DNA of 64,000 bases from UBA1424 sp041654095 (GTDB lineage: Bacteria; Bacillota_I; Bacilli_A; RFN20; CAG-826): contig JBAZED010000005.1 in the NCBI GenBank assembly GCA_041654095.1, forward strand, positions 8,605-72,604. Reading direction: 5' to 3'. A program made the position numbers and the translations under genes. Shown piece after piece: positions 1 through 8,460 of this stretch. The notes beneath the pieces are model-generated. The model searched no databases. It was not told where the DNA came from and saw only the letters and a list, made by a program, of their open reading frames with translations. Each line of letters opens with the position of its first letter. The first letter of the stretch is position 1.

Positions 1-2099
1 CCGGTATAGTAAAGTGTGTTTTTACTCATGTCGTACGTCTTGGTCGTGCCCGTCGGAGTGTAAACTTTTTTGGTGAAGGGGACGTCCGTCGGGTTCTCCG
101 ATGACTGTGAGGGGTTATTCGTGATGCGAACGGCGTAAATCTTGAAATAAGCGGCGTTGTTGATGTTGTCGGTCGCCGAAAAACCATTCGCATCGCTAAA
201 GGTCGCGTACCAGTTGACGCTGCCGTTCGTCGCCGTCATTCTCTGCAGGCGATACCGCGAGTAGGCCGGTTTGTTGGAATCTCTTGATCCCCACAGGTTT
301 CCGGAACCTTCGGGAATGATGCGCAGGCCTTCAGGGTTGGTGTTGGAAGATGTCGCCATGAAACTCGCGGTCGGCGCCGCCGATGAATAATATACGCGGA
401 AAGGACGGGGAGCTTCGACGATGACGTTGTCATCATTTTCGATAACATCGCCATAAGTCGTGTATTGCATGCGTGGGTTATTGGCGTTTCTGGTGAAGAC
501 GATGCTGTTGGCGGTGTTGTATTCATATGACCAGTTTGTCTCATATGGCGGGTAATTGAGATTGGTCACGCGATTCGTCAGGTTTTTAAAGGTGTAATAG
601 TCCAAGTCTTCCGGTTGAATGATGAAATTGTTGATATCGATTTTCTGGGAAATGGCTTGCGCCCCGTAGCGCATCAAAGCATAGTCCGTGTTCGTTGAAC
701 TATCGGTGTAAACGAACATGAAGCGGTAGTCGGTATTGGAAAAGCCAGTCACTGTGTGATACGGGTTGTCGGACGCCCTCCTGGCCGAAGAGTTGACATT
801 TGCGCTGGTGATTTGCGTCAGAGTATATTCTTTGGCAGTGCCGAGATTGCTGTCCGCGGCTGTGTACGTGTTGTCCGTGGAAATGGTCCACATGTTCGAT
901 CCCGAAGTAGCCCACAGTTTGGCGATGCGGTCATTGCCTTTGACTTGCTTGGAATGGGAAAAAGTGAAGACGCCGATTTGGAAGTATTTCTTATCCGGGT
1001 TGCTGGCGCCATAGAGCTCGTTGTCAAAAGTGTCCTGCAGATCATAAGTGTCAAGAGGGGCAGGATTGCCGACCGAGGTGTTCTTCTCCATAAAGGTCCA
1101 TAAGTCCTCGGTGTAGACGATGCCGAGGTCTAATCCGGTGTAGTTGGTGCCAACTCTCTGCGGAGAGCCATCGGAGGACACGGGGTATTCCGTCTCTTCG
1201 TCGACGACGATCTTGTTGTAGTAGCCGACGATGCCTCCGCTGGTGGCATAGCGGGCGCTTGATCCGGCGTCGACGTCAAATGCTTTGACGTGCGGATTGT
1301 TGTTCTCGCCGGAATAATACACGCTGATGTCATGGATATCGGCGAACTGGGCGTGGCCGACCAAAATGCCGATGTGGTTTGTCTCATAAAGGCCATTGTA
1401 AGTGGGATTGCTGACGAAATGCTTGTGATTTGCGTCATAAGCCCCGACTGCATTCGAAGCGACTTGAATGTTGTAGAGCAGCAAATTGGAAATGCCGCCG
1501 ATGGTTTGCCCAGGGAGAAGCGAGGCCGCCTCTTCATTAGTCGGACCGAGGTTACCAAATAGACCAATGTCGACTTGGCCGGGTTTAGCAGTCACGCGGA
1601 TATTGCCGATGGCCGACGTGTCGCTGACTTCCCCAGTTGGCAATGTCGCGTAAAACAGAGAATTGGTTGCCTTGACACCGCGCAAAACGCTGACGAAGGG
1701 AAACTCCTCCGTGCCGATTGAGGTTATGGGAGTCAAGGCGTTATAATCATCGCTTCCGACATAGATGGGAGCGCCGAGGTTGGTCGAGACTTGGAAAACC
1801 GAGTCCTCGTCGATTCGTTTTCGGTCTTCGGTGTTCTGGAGGATGCTGAGGTTGTGGAGGTGTCCGACTTGGTTGATGAGATACGGATTGCCGTCCGTCC
1901 CCCATTCGCCGGTCGGATTCATCGCGGGGTCGAGGCGATCGAACAAATTGTTGATTTCGAGCGTCGTGCTCGCGTTTTTGGAAATATATTGGCTGAAGTA
2001 GGCGAAAGCGAACACCGCGCATTGGAGAGCGGCGAAAAGGAGCGACGACATCGCTGAGAGCAACACGATCTTGGATTTGCGAACGCTTAATTTCGCCAT
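1..2099 (-). CDS. Large secreted surface protein, C-terminus beyond window edge
   Basis: An uninterrupted reading frame runs from the ATG at 2099 off the left edge, giving 699 visible codons. The start MAKLSVRKSKIVLLSAMSS leads into a hydrophobic segment (about residues 9-34) ending in FAYFSQYISKNAS, which resembles the signal region of SipW-dependent TasA/camelysin proteins. The rest is rich in Asn, Thr, Ser and aromatic residues, as in extracellular beta-rich proteins; no catalytic motif is visible. Its ATG overlaps the stop of the upstream gene (TAATG), so translation is probably coupled. It is the third gene of the 3544-to-1 operon and is likely an exported structural or adhesive partner of the two smaller proteins. 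Function is inferred. Confidence 0.75.
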   Translation of the reverse strand, partial: MAKLSVRKSKIVLLSAMSSLLFAALQCAVFAFAYFSQYISKNASTTLEINNLFDRLDPAMNPTGEWGTDGNPYLINQVGHLHNLSILQNTEDRKRIDEDSVFQVSTNLGAPIYVGSDDYNALTPITSIGTEEFPFVSVLRGVKATNSLFYATLPTGEVSDTSAIGNIRVTAKPGQVDIGLFGNLGPTNEEAASLLPGQTIGGISNLLLYNIQVASNAVGAYDANHKHFVSNPTYNGLYETNHIGILVGHAQFADIHDISVYYSGENNNPHVKAFDVDAGSSARYATSGGIVGYYNKIVVDEETEYPVSSDGSPQRVGTNYTGLDLGIVYTEDLWTFMEKNTSVGNPAPLDTYDLQDTFDNELYGASNPDKKYFQIGVFTFSHSKQVKGNDRIAKLWATSGSNMWTISTDNTYTAADSNLGTAKEYTLTQITSANVNSSARRASDNPYHTVTGFSNTDYRFMFVYTDSSTNTDYALMRYGAQAISQKIDINNFIIQPEDLDYYTFKNLTNRVTNLNYPPYETNWSYEYNTANSIVFTRNANNPRMQYTTYGDVIENDDNVIVEAPRPFRVYYSSAAPTASFMATSSNTNPEGLRIIPEGSGNLWGSRDSNKPAYSRYRLQRMTATNGSVNWYATFSDANGFSATDNINNAAYFKIYAVRITNNPSQSSENPTDVPFTKKVYTPTGTTKTYDMSKNTLYYT

Positions 2100-2812
2100 T
2101 ATTCCACCGTCCTCATCTCGCCGACAAAGGAAAAAGCGAAATTCAATGCGTATGGCGAATAGATGATTGGTATCTCGATGATGATGTTCTGGATTTCCTG
2201 AAGCCGTGGCTTAAGCATCAGATACAGAAATTGATCGTGATCGATATAGTCATTCGCGATGTATTGGGCGGGCTCGGCGAAGTGCTGGGAACTGAAGGAA
2301 CCCAAATCGGCGAAAACCGCTGTCGGATCGAGATTATCGACGCCGATGTAGTAGTAAAAGTCAAGGCACTTCTGCGAAGGCGCGGCATCAAAGTAATCAA
2401 CCGAGGCGATGATCTGCGGACCGCTCGCGTTGCTGATGTTGATGGCGATGCTATCCTCGATGACCCTGAATTGGTAATTGGAGACGGATGTCTCGTTCAT
2501 ATGGAACTTCACGTATGTGCCGCAGTCTTCGGGAAGCTCGATGACACTAGTCATCTCGCCTAACCCAAAAATGGGCGAATCGTTGCCGGAGGTCACGGCC
2601 CATTTGTTCGTGTCCGCGCTCGATTTGTCCCAATGCCACAAGTCCAAATTGGAATTCAACTGACCGGGTTCGATGTTCTGATCGAAAACGTTAAGCGCGG
2701 GCGAAATCCAGGCGTAAGTGAAGCCGATTGAGGACATGATGACGCCGAAAAGACTGAAGACGACCGTCAGTTCCAGTCTGTGGCGCGCCAATAAGGCCAA
2801 GAATCCTTTCAT
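2099..2812 (-). CDS. Exported protein of a TasA/camelysin-like surface operon
   Basis: This 237-residue protein has a basic start followed by a hydrophobic stretch (about 13-37, ending FTYAWISPALNVF) that looks like a signal peptide or N-terminal anchor. The remainder is acidic and beta-rich, with two Cys residues (near 138 and 168, C in LPEDCGTY and SQKCLDF) that could form a disulphide outside the cell. The YAW motif after the hydrophobic core matches its upstream neighbour. It sits 9 bases downstream of the first operon gene and shares a TAATG junction with the large protein after it. I do not recognise a named family; a structural or assembly role in the same surface complex is inferred. 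Confidence 0.7.
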   Translation of the reverse strand: MKGFLALLARHRLELTVVFSLFGVIMSSIGFTYAWISPALNVFDQNIEPGQLNSNLDLWHWDKSSADTNKWAVTSGNDSPIFGLGEMTSVIELPEDCGTYVKFHMNETSVSNYQFRVIEDSIAINISNASGPQIIASVDYFDAAPSQKCLDFYYYIGVDNLDPTAVFADLGSFSSQHFAEPAQYIANDYIDHDQFLYLMLKPRLQEIQNIIIEIPIIYSPYALNFAFSFVGEMRTVE

Positions 2813-2821
2813 GTTGCAATC

Positions 2822-3544
2822 CTATCCTGCGAAAACGCTCAATTTGCGCTCGCAAACACCTGCCGTTGGCCACGCGAGCGAATAGACGCTCTGATCGGTG
2901 CCGTTATCGACGAAAAGGAAAGTGAAGACAATTTCCGCCGTCGCTCCCCCTTCAATGGGAAAACTATTCAAGACTTCTAGCTGCGGGAAGGCGGTGATGG
3001 CATTTGCGACGCCGTTGACTTGTCCTTGGCTCAGGCCGACGCTGTTCGTTTCCACCAAATACTCACCCTCGCCGGCTCCGGTGTCGACGCTGGTCGAGCC
3101 GGAAACCGCCGAGACATCAGATATCTGGATTTGCGAGCCAAAATAATATAAGTAGTTGGCATCGCCGTATAGGCCCGAAGTATCGATGTATGGCACTTCC
3201 TGCTCGCTGGTGGCATCTTTAAAAAACCACGATGTATGCAACAAGCCATCGCTGTTGTTGGTGATGGTTATCTCTAAGTGGCGCACGTTGGCTTCGCCAG
3301 GAAAAAAATCATCGAAGCGAATGATGCCATCACTGACTAGCTCACCATCTTGTTTCACGACGATGGTGACATTGTAGAGATCGTTGATTTCCACTCCGCC
3401 GTAGTTCGCCAATAGCTTGCGGTTCATTTGAAACCACGCCAAAGTCACGGTGACCAAAGAAGCAAAAGAGGCAACCACCCCGAAAAGAGTGATCATCGTC
3501 CGTTTCCTAATGGTTAGAGCCCCATTCGCTTTCGTGACTTTCAT
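2822..3544 (-). CDS. TasA/camelysin-like secreted protein, first gene of surface operon
   Basis: This 240-residue protein starts with a charged N-terminus and a hydrophobic segment (about 17-38) ending VTLAWFQMNRKLLANYGGVEI. The segment FDDFFPGEANVRHLEITITN is typical of the SipW-dependent TasA/CalY (peptidase M73, camelysin) group, where a PG..-x-ITNNSDG pattern marks the first beta strands of the Ig-like core. TasA-type proteins form biofilm fibres outside the cell. No SipW-type signal peptidase is visible in the window. The gene is preceded by a well-formed promoter and a palindrome, and leads the three-gene operon. The family assignment rests on motif resemblance only. Confidence 0.65.
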   Translation of the reverse strand: MKVTKANGALTIRKRTMITLFGVVASFASLVTVTLAWFQMNRKLLANYGGVEINDLYNVTIVVKQDGELVSDGIIRFDDFFPGEANVRHLEITITNNSDGLLHTSWFFKDATSEQEVPYIDTSGLYGDANYLYYFGSQIQISDVSAVSGSTSVDTGAGEGEYLVETNSVGLSQGQVNGVANAITAFPQLEVLNSFPIEGGATAEIVFTFLFVDNGTDQSVYSLAWPTAGVCERKLSVFAG

Positions 3545-3558
3545 GATGTCATACTATC

Positions 3559-3572
3559 ATTAACACGTTAAT
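3559..3572. promoter_or_regulatory. Palindrome in the leader of the surface-protein operon, possible operator
   Basis: ATTAAC-AC-GTTAAT is a perfect inverted repeat with a 2-base centre. It lies immediately downstream of the predicted start point, a position where a bound repressor would block transcription. No regulator gene is adjacent. Similar TTAAC-containing palindromes recur elsewhere in the window. Confidence 0.45.
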
Positions 3573-3584
3573 AATAGTGAACTT

Positions 3585-3612
3585 ATTATATATCCCGAGA
3601 GACGATAGTCAA
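3585..3612 (-). promoter_or_regulatory. Sigma-70-type promoter of the surface-protein operon
   Basis: On the minus strand TTGACT (3607-3612) and TATAAT (3585-3590) are separated by 16 bases, placing the start point near 3578, about 34 bases before the ATG at 3544. No clear Shine-Dalgarno sequence precedes that ATG. Confidence 0.75.
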
Positions 3613-3874
3613 CGAAATGGCATTTTCCGAACCTATCGTTTTTGCCGCAATTCATCGCATCTTTTCAATAAAAAAATATTGTTTCCCAATAGCCGAAAAC
3701 ATGATTCAAAATGTGCAAAAATGTCAATTGCGCTCATTAATAGGAAAACGATCCACCGCCGATTTGGAGCCCGCCATGACGATCTTGATTGCCTCGAGCT
3801 TCTCTTCCCCCAGCATAGACCCGCTTATCTTGTTCGATGAAAGGTGCTTCGCCGTGTCGACATCCGCTACAACA
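3613..3874. other. Intergenic region without a supported gene
   Basis: Short open frames on both strands lack ribosome binding sites and do not resemble proteins. The minus strand near 3730-3870 reads through about 50 codons without a stop and with protein-like composition, but has no start codon; it may be the tail of a decayed gene. Confidence 0.4.
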
Positions 3875-4936
3875 TTACGATTTTAATATTTTTAATCCCT
3901 GATAGAGATTATCTTTAACTGCGATGAGCAAATCGGTCGTTTTATCCAAATTCTTATTAATATCTAGAAGATAATCAACCAAATTGTTAGTGATTTCCTC
4001 GATAACAAAACCGGTATCATAAAAAATCTTTGATGCAGCAAGGAAGCTCCTATCTTTATATTTTTTGCCTAATATATCCAAAATAAGAGCTGTCTTACCA
4101 AACCCTCCGCAAAACGGAGTCGCATCTTTTTCGTTTGAGCCTTTTAGCCGGTTTGGAAATCCGGGGACAGTGCCAAAGAAAAATATGAGGTTCCTGATTA
4201 TTGTATTGAAGTCTTCTTTTGAAAGTTCATCATTCCATTTGGTTTTTAGTTCAATGATGAACTTTTCAAAACCTTTATAACCTATAAAACCGACTGGAGG
4301 ATTAAGATAAACATCCGCTCTCCTGCTCAATGCTTCTTTACAAATGCGATAGATATCATCGTTTATATTTTCAAAATCAAATTTACATAGCGTAAAGGGT
4401 TTAGAAAGACCTGGATATGAGCAATTCCATGCATCTTTCAAATCTAAGTAAGGAATCGCCGCTATTTCAGTTCTGCCACAATCGTATACATATACTTCTT
4501 CTTTTTCATCATCATATCCAGTCATCAATACATAGTGAAAAGGAATGGATTCACCTTGATGGTAGAGTTTTCTAAAGTACGGAAGGTAATTCATATCTAA
4601 CGCACCAAGAACTACAGGATTCGCCTTATTAATCTCGACAATAGATGCGCTCAAAGCTCTTTCGAACGCACCATAAGAAATGTGCTTGTATTTTAAACCG
4701 ATGATCGGGGCTAAGAACTCATACATCTTTTCCGTTCTTCCGTCTCCCAAGGCCACCAATCTCTTTAAATCGCTCTTGTCCGTTTTCATATAGCAGAATG
4801 ATGCAAAAGAAGATAATGCAAAGAAAAAGTTTGGCGGCAATTCTTGTCCGGTCTTCTCCATAAAGACATCTTCTATTCCATTCCACATGCATTCATAATC
4901 ATCGAAATGATGTTTTATGTGTAAAATCTTTCTCAT
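3875..4936 (-). CDS. BtrH N-terminal domain protein (possible acyltransferase or cysteine hydrolase-like)
   Basis: The 353-residue product resembles BtrH_N/DUF4872 proteins. BtrH itself moves an amino-acyl side chain from a carrier protein onto the aminoglycoside butirosin. The N-terminal YECMWNGIEDVF carries the Cys expected of the papain-like fold (here about residue 16), and PFHYVLMTGYD supplies the His (about 132) followed by VYVYDC. The C-terminal half is mostly helical. I chose the ATG at 4936; a TTG 15 bases upstream is possible, and neither has a clear ribosome site. No carrier protein or other biosynthetic gene is nearby, and the gene is more AT-rich than its neighbours, suggesting transfer. 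Confidence 0.6.
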   Translation of the reverse strand: MRKILHIKHHFDDYECMWNGIEDVFMEKTGQELPPNFFFALSSFASFCYMKTDKSDLKRLVALGDGRTEKMYEFLAPIIGLKYKHISYGAFERALSASIVEINKANPVVLGALDMNYLPYFRKLYHQGESIPFHYVLMTGYDDEKEEVYVYDCGRTEIAAIPYLDLKDAWNCSYPGLSKPFTLCKFDFENINDDIYRICKEALSRRADVYLNPPVGFIGYKGFEKFIIELKTKWNDELSKEDFNTIIRNLIFFFGTVPGFPNRLKGSNEKDATPFCGGFGKTALILDILGKKYKDRSFLAASKIFYDTGFVIEEITNNLVDYLLDINKNLDKTTDLLIAVKDNLYQGLKILKS

Positions 4937-4954
4937 GATTTGCTTTTTCAATTT

Positions 4955-5225
4955 TACACCAAAGAATGCTGCCCCCTAACATATATATTCGCTGATTTGA
5001 TTGGTTTATTTATAATAGAGACCATTTTTACAATCAAATTATTGGTTCCATATCGGCTTTTGGGATGATCTTCTTCAAATGCAGACGACGGAAATTCTTG
5101 TCCTCTTGAAGACGCGCGGACTTATCCTGCTGCATAATTTCTGTAGAAAGACAAATCGTTTTCTCCTAAAAGAGACAAAGTTTTTCTTCTTCGTTCCACA
5201 CTAAAACTGACCCCTTTACATATGA
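4955..5225. repeat. Degenerate IS-end-like direct repeats
   Basis: Two similar stretches lie in the same orientation: TTTTACACCAAAGAATGCTG continuing into CCCCCTAACATAT (about 4954-4985), and TTCCACACTAAAACTGACCC continuing into CTTTACATAT (about 5191-5223). They look like related ends of an insertion element, in the style of IS21-type termini, with no intact transposase between them. A 33-codon minus-strand ORF lies in between but resembles nothing known. Confidence 0.35.
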
Positions 5226-5332
5226 GGACCTGGTGATGGTGAGATGGAACATTCCTAAACGATCGAGTTTAACGTTTTAATCGCGATTTTATTCCGCCTA
5301 AAAAGATAACGGTAGGTGTCTGGCAGATAGGT

Positions 5333-5562
5333 TTAGCCTCGGGCAATTCTGACCCTTAATTCATGGAGTTTTCTTTCCGCGATCTCGATGGAAGTTTTGA
5401 GGTTATCAATATCTGATTTGAGGATGGTGGCGGACGTATCGCACGGATTGTTGAATACAAATTCAAACTGATTGAATCTGAACCTTGAGATGTTGATATT
5501 CTGACAACAATACAATTGACGTTCAGGACGCGCCAGTCGGAACTGATCGTGATTGTTGCCAT
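5333..5562 (-). pseudogene. Frameshifted copy of an unknown small ORF
   Basis: The ATG at 5562 has an excellent ribosome site (GGAGGG, 6 bases upstream) and starts MATITISSDWRVLN. The C-terminal half that resembles the copy at 8118-8426 (FNNPCDTSATILKSDIDNLK against FNNSFDTEIRISKSDTENLG) is in another frame, so a single-base shift near 5480-5515 has split the gene. The leader GATGGTGTTCC-AGGAGG is shared with the other copy. The function is unknown. Confidence 0.5.
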
Positions 5563-5802
5563 AATGGTTCCCTCCTTGGAACACCATCTTTTTTGCATGA
5601 GGAAAAATCCAAAGTGCCCGCCCCTGGAAGACAAATGAATCGTAGGCTGATTCACTTCGACGAGATAGCGAGTTTGATTTTGGTCTAGGCATAAAAGAAT
5701 TTAAAACATCCTCACAGGAACCAACATTAGTGTTGAACGAGAATCGAGGCCGTTCTCGATTTGATGACCAATTCAATATTTTATTGTTTATTAACTTAAA
5801 AA

Positions 5803-7887
5803 TTAAGCGTAAAGCTGAGCATAGAAAGAAGAATCCGCAAAGTGAAAATCCTTTTCTAATTCAGCGCTGACAATGTTTCCGGCAGCGTCAGAATAGTCGA
5901 GAGTCCTTCCATCAAAACTCAATGTCGGATCGCTGGTAAAAGAGTCGAAATTGAAATGCGAAGTACCATTGACAATATTGCAATAAACATCGCTTGTCTT
6001 TGCTAAATAACGCGCTAGCGAAGTGGCGTTGGGATGCTGGGACGTCGTCGGTCCTTCACCACCCGTGTTCTCACTGCGGTTTGCCGAAATAATCGCGGCC
6101 GAAACAAAAACGTAATCAGGCGTCAAACCATTCACCCACACAGCGCCATTGCTTCCGTTTGTGCCGCTGCAATGGTGATTGGCTTTTACAATATTTGTCG
6201 TGGTGTCATCCCATAGTCCTAAACCAGAAGGACCATATTGATTGACGAGATGGGCTTCAGGATTATTAGATGCGCCGCCGGCGTTTGTCAAATCGCCACA
6301 AGTCAAAATACGATTGTTGCCAAAAGAGAAGAATGTGCATACGGAGGATTCATTAAGATTGGTGATCGATTGTCCATATGGCACATAAGCGCCAGAATCG
6401 AGGAACCGCATGGTCAATCCTTCACAAACACTGAAGATATTTGGATAGAGTGAGGTCGCATTATTAATCATTTCGTAAATGCTATAGTAGACGGAGCCGC
6501 CGCCGATAAAGTAATTGCGAAAAGTCACATAATTATTGTAAGCGGATGTTGCATAAGTGCCGCCAAAGTCAACGATATATTTAATTGATGATATTCCAAC
6601 ACCGGTCAAAGATGAGGCGTTTTGAAGGCCGCCGAGGTGATCGGAATGGGGATGCGTCACAATGAGCAATTCTAAACATTCATCGGTCACGCAATTAGAA
6701 AGCGCAGCCATGACATTTTGTTCATCTGCCGCTGTACCAGCGTCGATGAGAACTTCAAAATTTCCATAATCAAAAAGCATAGAATCGCCATACTCTTGCA
6801 CCATTTCCAAGTAAGTGAAGCTGATGGTGTCATTCGTCCCCGGCACATATATGGGGCCTAATGTATCGCCGCTTAATTGAGGGTTTGCCAATGTATATCC
6901 TTCCGTAATCGTTGATGAATTGTTAATAGTAACGGTCGCGCCGCCGAAAACTCCGCTCCCATCTTGAGCGGTTGCAGTAATCATATATGTTCCGGCATCG
7001 TTCGCTTGAAAAACGCCACTTTCGTCAATGGTCCCCCCACCATTTGTCGACCAAACAATCGCCGAATTAGAGGCATTAGAAGGCAAAACATTTGCCGAGA
7101 AGGTCACGCTATCCCCGCGGTTAACAGTTGGATTGGCCGGCGTGACTTCAATACTGCTAACGGGAACGTTCGCGTGTTCGGTGAGAGCGCTCGCATCGTA
7201 AAGCCGGGCTTGATAGGTCGTATTGTAAACTGCCAAAATACCAATAAAATCAACGAGGGTATCGCTTTCTTTATATTCTGTGAGTTGAGAGGCTAATGCC
7301 GAATACGATGAATTGGTGATGTAACCGGTGACGCTGACTCCTTCATAATCAAAAGTGGCTGTCCTATATGCAATGTTAGTTACTTGCATCCCGCGCAGAG
7401 CGACAATACGACTGATATTAGCAGATGTGCAAAAAGCGTCGTAATCAGAGGCGTTAACTGCGGCAGTGACAACAGGATGAGGATTGGTGCTTTGATAAAG
7501 CGTCGTCGCCGTAGTGGGTTTCAGTTCCACAAGGCCCGAGTAAGTAGTGCGCGTTCCTGTCACATCGACAACATTGCCGATGTTGAAACCAGCAAAAGCG
7601 GCATTTGTATTATAAATATAAAGACCGCGATTCTGCGACTGAATAAAATATGAATCTCCTTCAATTGAAGTAATGGTTCCTCGCGTCGTATAGGATTTGT
7701 TATCAGACCCTGAATCGACAATGCCGGCTATAGAAGTATAGTTGGTGGGCATCTCGCAGTTGTTATCCCACCATGTTTTTTCATTATCATAAGATAAAAC
7801 TTGATATGTTGCAGAATTCATACCCATCGCTACCACCACTAAAAAAAGAGGAATTGCTAAGCCTAATATTTGATGTGATCTTTTCAT
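5803..7887 (-). CDS. Secreted metallo-beta-lactamase-fold hydrolase with OB-fold and Ig-like domains
   Basis: The 694-residue protein begins with a signal peptide (about 1-26). Residues about 65-235 resemble OB-fold modules found in extracellular nucleases such as YhcR (TTRGTITSIEGDSYFIQSQN). A Big2-type Ig-like domain follows (about 243-322, starting VSSIEVTPANPTVNRGDSVT). The C-terminal half is a metallo-beta-lactamase domain with the metal site H412-P-H-S-D416-H417, DAGT before it, and later CGD and NHH motifs. This fold and layout match the ComEC C-terminal/late-competence hydrolase group, so an extracellular nuclease or phosphodiesterase is plausible. There is no ComEC membrane channel in the same gene. 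The protein may be released or surface-held; no sorting signal is visible. Confidence 0.75.
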   Translation of the reverse strand: MKRSHQILGLAIPLFLVVVAMGMNSATYQVLSYDNEKTWWDNNCEMPTNYTSIAGIVDSGSDNKSYTTRGTITSIEGDSYFIQSQNRGLYIYNTNAAFAGFNIGNVVDVTGTRTTYSGLVELKPTTATTLYQSTNPHPVVTAAVNASDYDAFCTSANISRIVALRGMQVTNIAYRTATFDYEGVSVTGYITNSSYSALASQLTEYKESDTLVDFIGILAVYNTTYQARLYDASALTEHANVPVSSIEVTPANPTVNRGDSVTFSANVLPSNASNSAIVWSTNGGGTIDESGVFQANDAGTYMITATAQDGSGVFGGATVTINNSSTITEGYTLANPQLSGDTLGPIYVPGTNDTISFTYLEMVQEYGDSMLFDYGNFEVLIDAGTAADEQNVMAALSNCVTDECLELLIVTHPHSDHLGGLQNASSLTGVGISSIKYIVDFGGTYATSAYNNYVTFRNYFIGGGSVYYSIYEMINNATSLYPNIFSVCEGLTMRFLDSGAYVPYGQSITNLNESSVCTFFSFGNNRILTCGDLTNAGGASNNPEAHLVNQYGPSGLGLWDDTTTNIVKANHHCSGTNGSNGAVWVNGLTPDYVFVSAAIISANRSENTGGEGPTTSQHPNATSLARYLAKTSDVYCNIVNGTSHFNFDSFTSDPTLSFDGRTLDYSDAAGNIVSAELEKDFHFADSSFYAQLYA

Positions 7888-7923
7888 TAAATGATTACCG
7901 AAAATGTTTTCTATTACATAAAG

Positions 7924-7947
7924 ATTATATGCAATAAACGTTGCTAA
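7924..7947 (-). promoter_or_regulatory. Probable promoter of the metallo-beta-lactamase-fold gene
   Basis: The minus strand carries a perfect TATAAT (7924-7929) about 37 bases before the ATG. The best upstream hexamer at 17-base spacing is a poor TTACCT, so the -35 element is weak. Confidence 0.45.
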
Positions 7948-8068
7948 GGTAATAATTTTCAGTTAATAACGCCATATTTAAAAATGCGCTTAAAGCCCTA
8001 ATCTCTAAGGCTCGAATTCCCGTGTGCTCAATGGGTTATTTAGCGTCGCACTTTTTTACAGTGATTTC

Positions 8069-8131
8069 TATAGAAAGACAAACCATTTCTTCCTCAAAGG
8101 GACAAGAAATTTCCTTTTCATCCGATCACCT
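8069..8131. repeat. Diverged copy of a roughly 65-bp repeat also found near 5148-5210
   Basis: The stretch containing CTATAGAAAGACAAACC and CAAAGGGACAAGAAA matches CTGTAGAAAGACAAATC and AAAAGAGACAAAGTT at about 5148-5195, in the same orientation. Each copy lies just 3' of one of the two related small ORFs, so the unit duplicated around 5803-7887 includes both ORF and repeat. Confidence 0.5.
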
Positions 8132-8426
8132 TCAATGTCTTTTCGGCGGCCTCTTCCCACCGCACCGCACAATTCTTGCTGTCGAAATTCTCAACGCGAG
8201 GGAATTGATGGTCGGCTTCTGCGATGGCTTTTCCTAGGTTCTCGGTGTCTGACTTGGATATTCTAATCTCAGTATCAAATGAATTGTTGAAACGACACCC
8301 AAACATTTCGAATTGGAACTCGGGTGTCGTCTCTTCGTCCTTCTTATAGTAGCAATCAAGATCCTTTTTACACTCTTTTAGCCCGTTTTGGACATGGCAA
8401 TCGGATTCAATCGCGATGGTGTCCAC
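8118..8426 (-). CDS. Unknown small protein, intact copy of the duplicated ORF
   Basis: I start this 102-residue protein at a GTG (8424-8426) because the ribosome site GGAGGA lies 8 bases upstream and the paralogue at 5562 starts at the equivalent place. The protein begins MDTIAIESDCHVQNG, is acidic, carries several Cys residues (three in the first 30) and has a charged helical C-terminus. No signal peptide, membrane segment or known domain is visible. It lies upstream of, and on the same strand as, the secreted metallo-beta-lactamase-fold gene, while its frameshifted relative lies downstream of that gene. It follows an IS3 remnant, so it may belong to a mobile cargo. Function unknown. Confidence 0.5.
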   Translation of the reverse strand: MDTIAIESDCHVQNGLKECKKDLDCYYKKDEETTPEFQFEMFGCRFNNSFDTEIRISKSDTENLGKAIAEADHQFPRVENFDSKNCAVRWEEAAEKTLKVIG

Positions 8427-8460
8427 AATAATTTCCTCCTCGGAACACCATCGTTCTTCG

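Noticed and set aside
236..2057. Several ORFs of 70-145 codons on both strands within the first 2 kb
   Set aside because: They are shadows of the long uninterrupted minus-strand frame 1-2099, which is missed as a closed ORF only because it runs off the edge.
3577..3886. Two plus-strand ORFs of 87 and 89 codons
   Set aside because: No ribosome sites, overlap the promoter of the minus-strand operon, and the composition is not protein-like.
7999..8266. Plus-strand ORFs of 71 and 80 codons
   Set aside because: They oppose the small ORF at 8118-8426, which has a strong ribosome site and a relative elsewhere.
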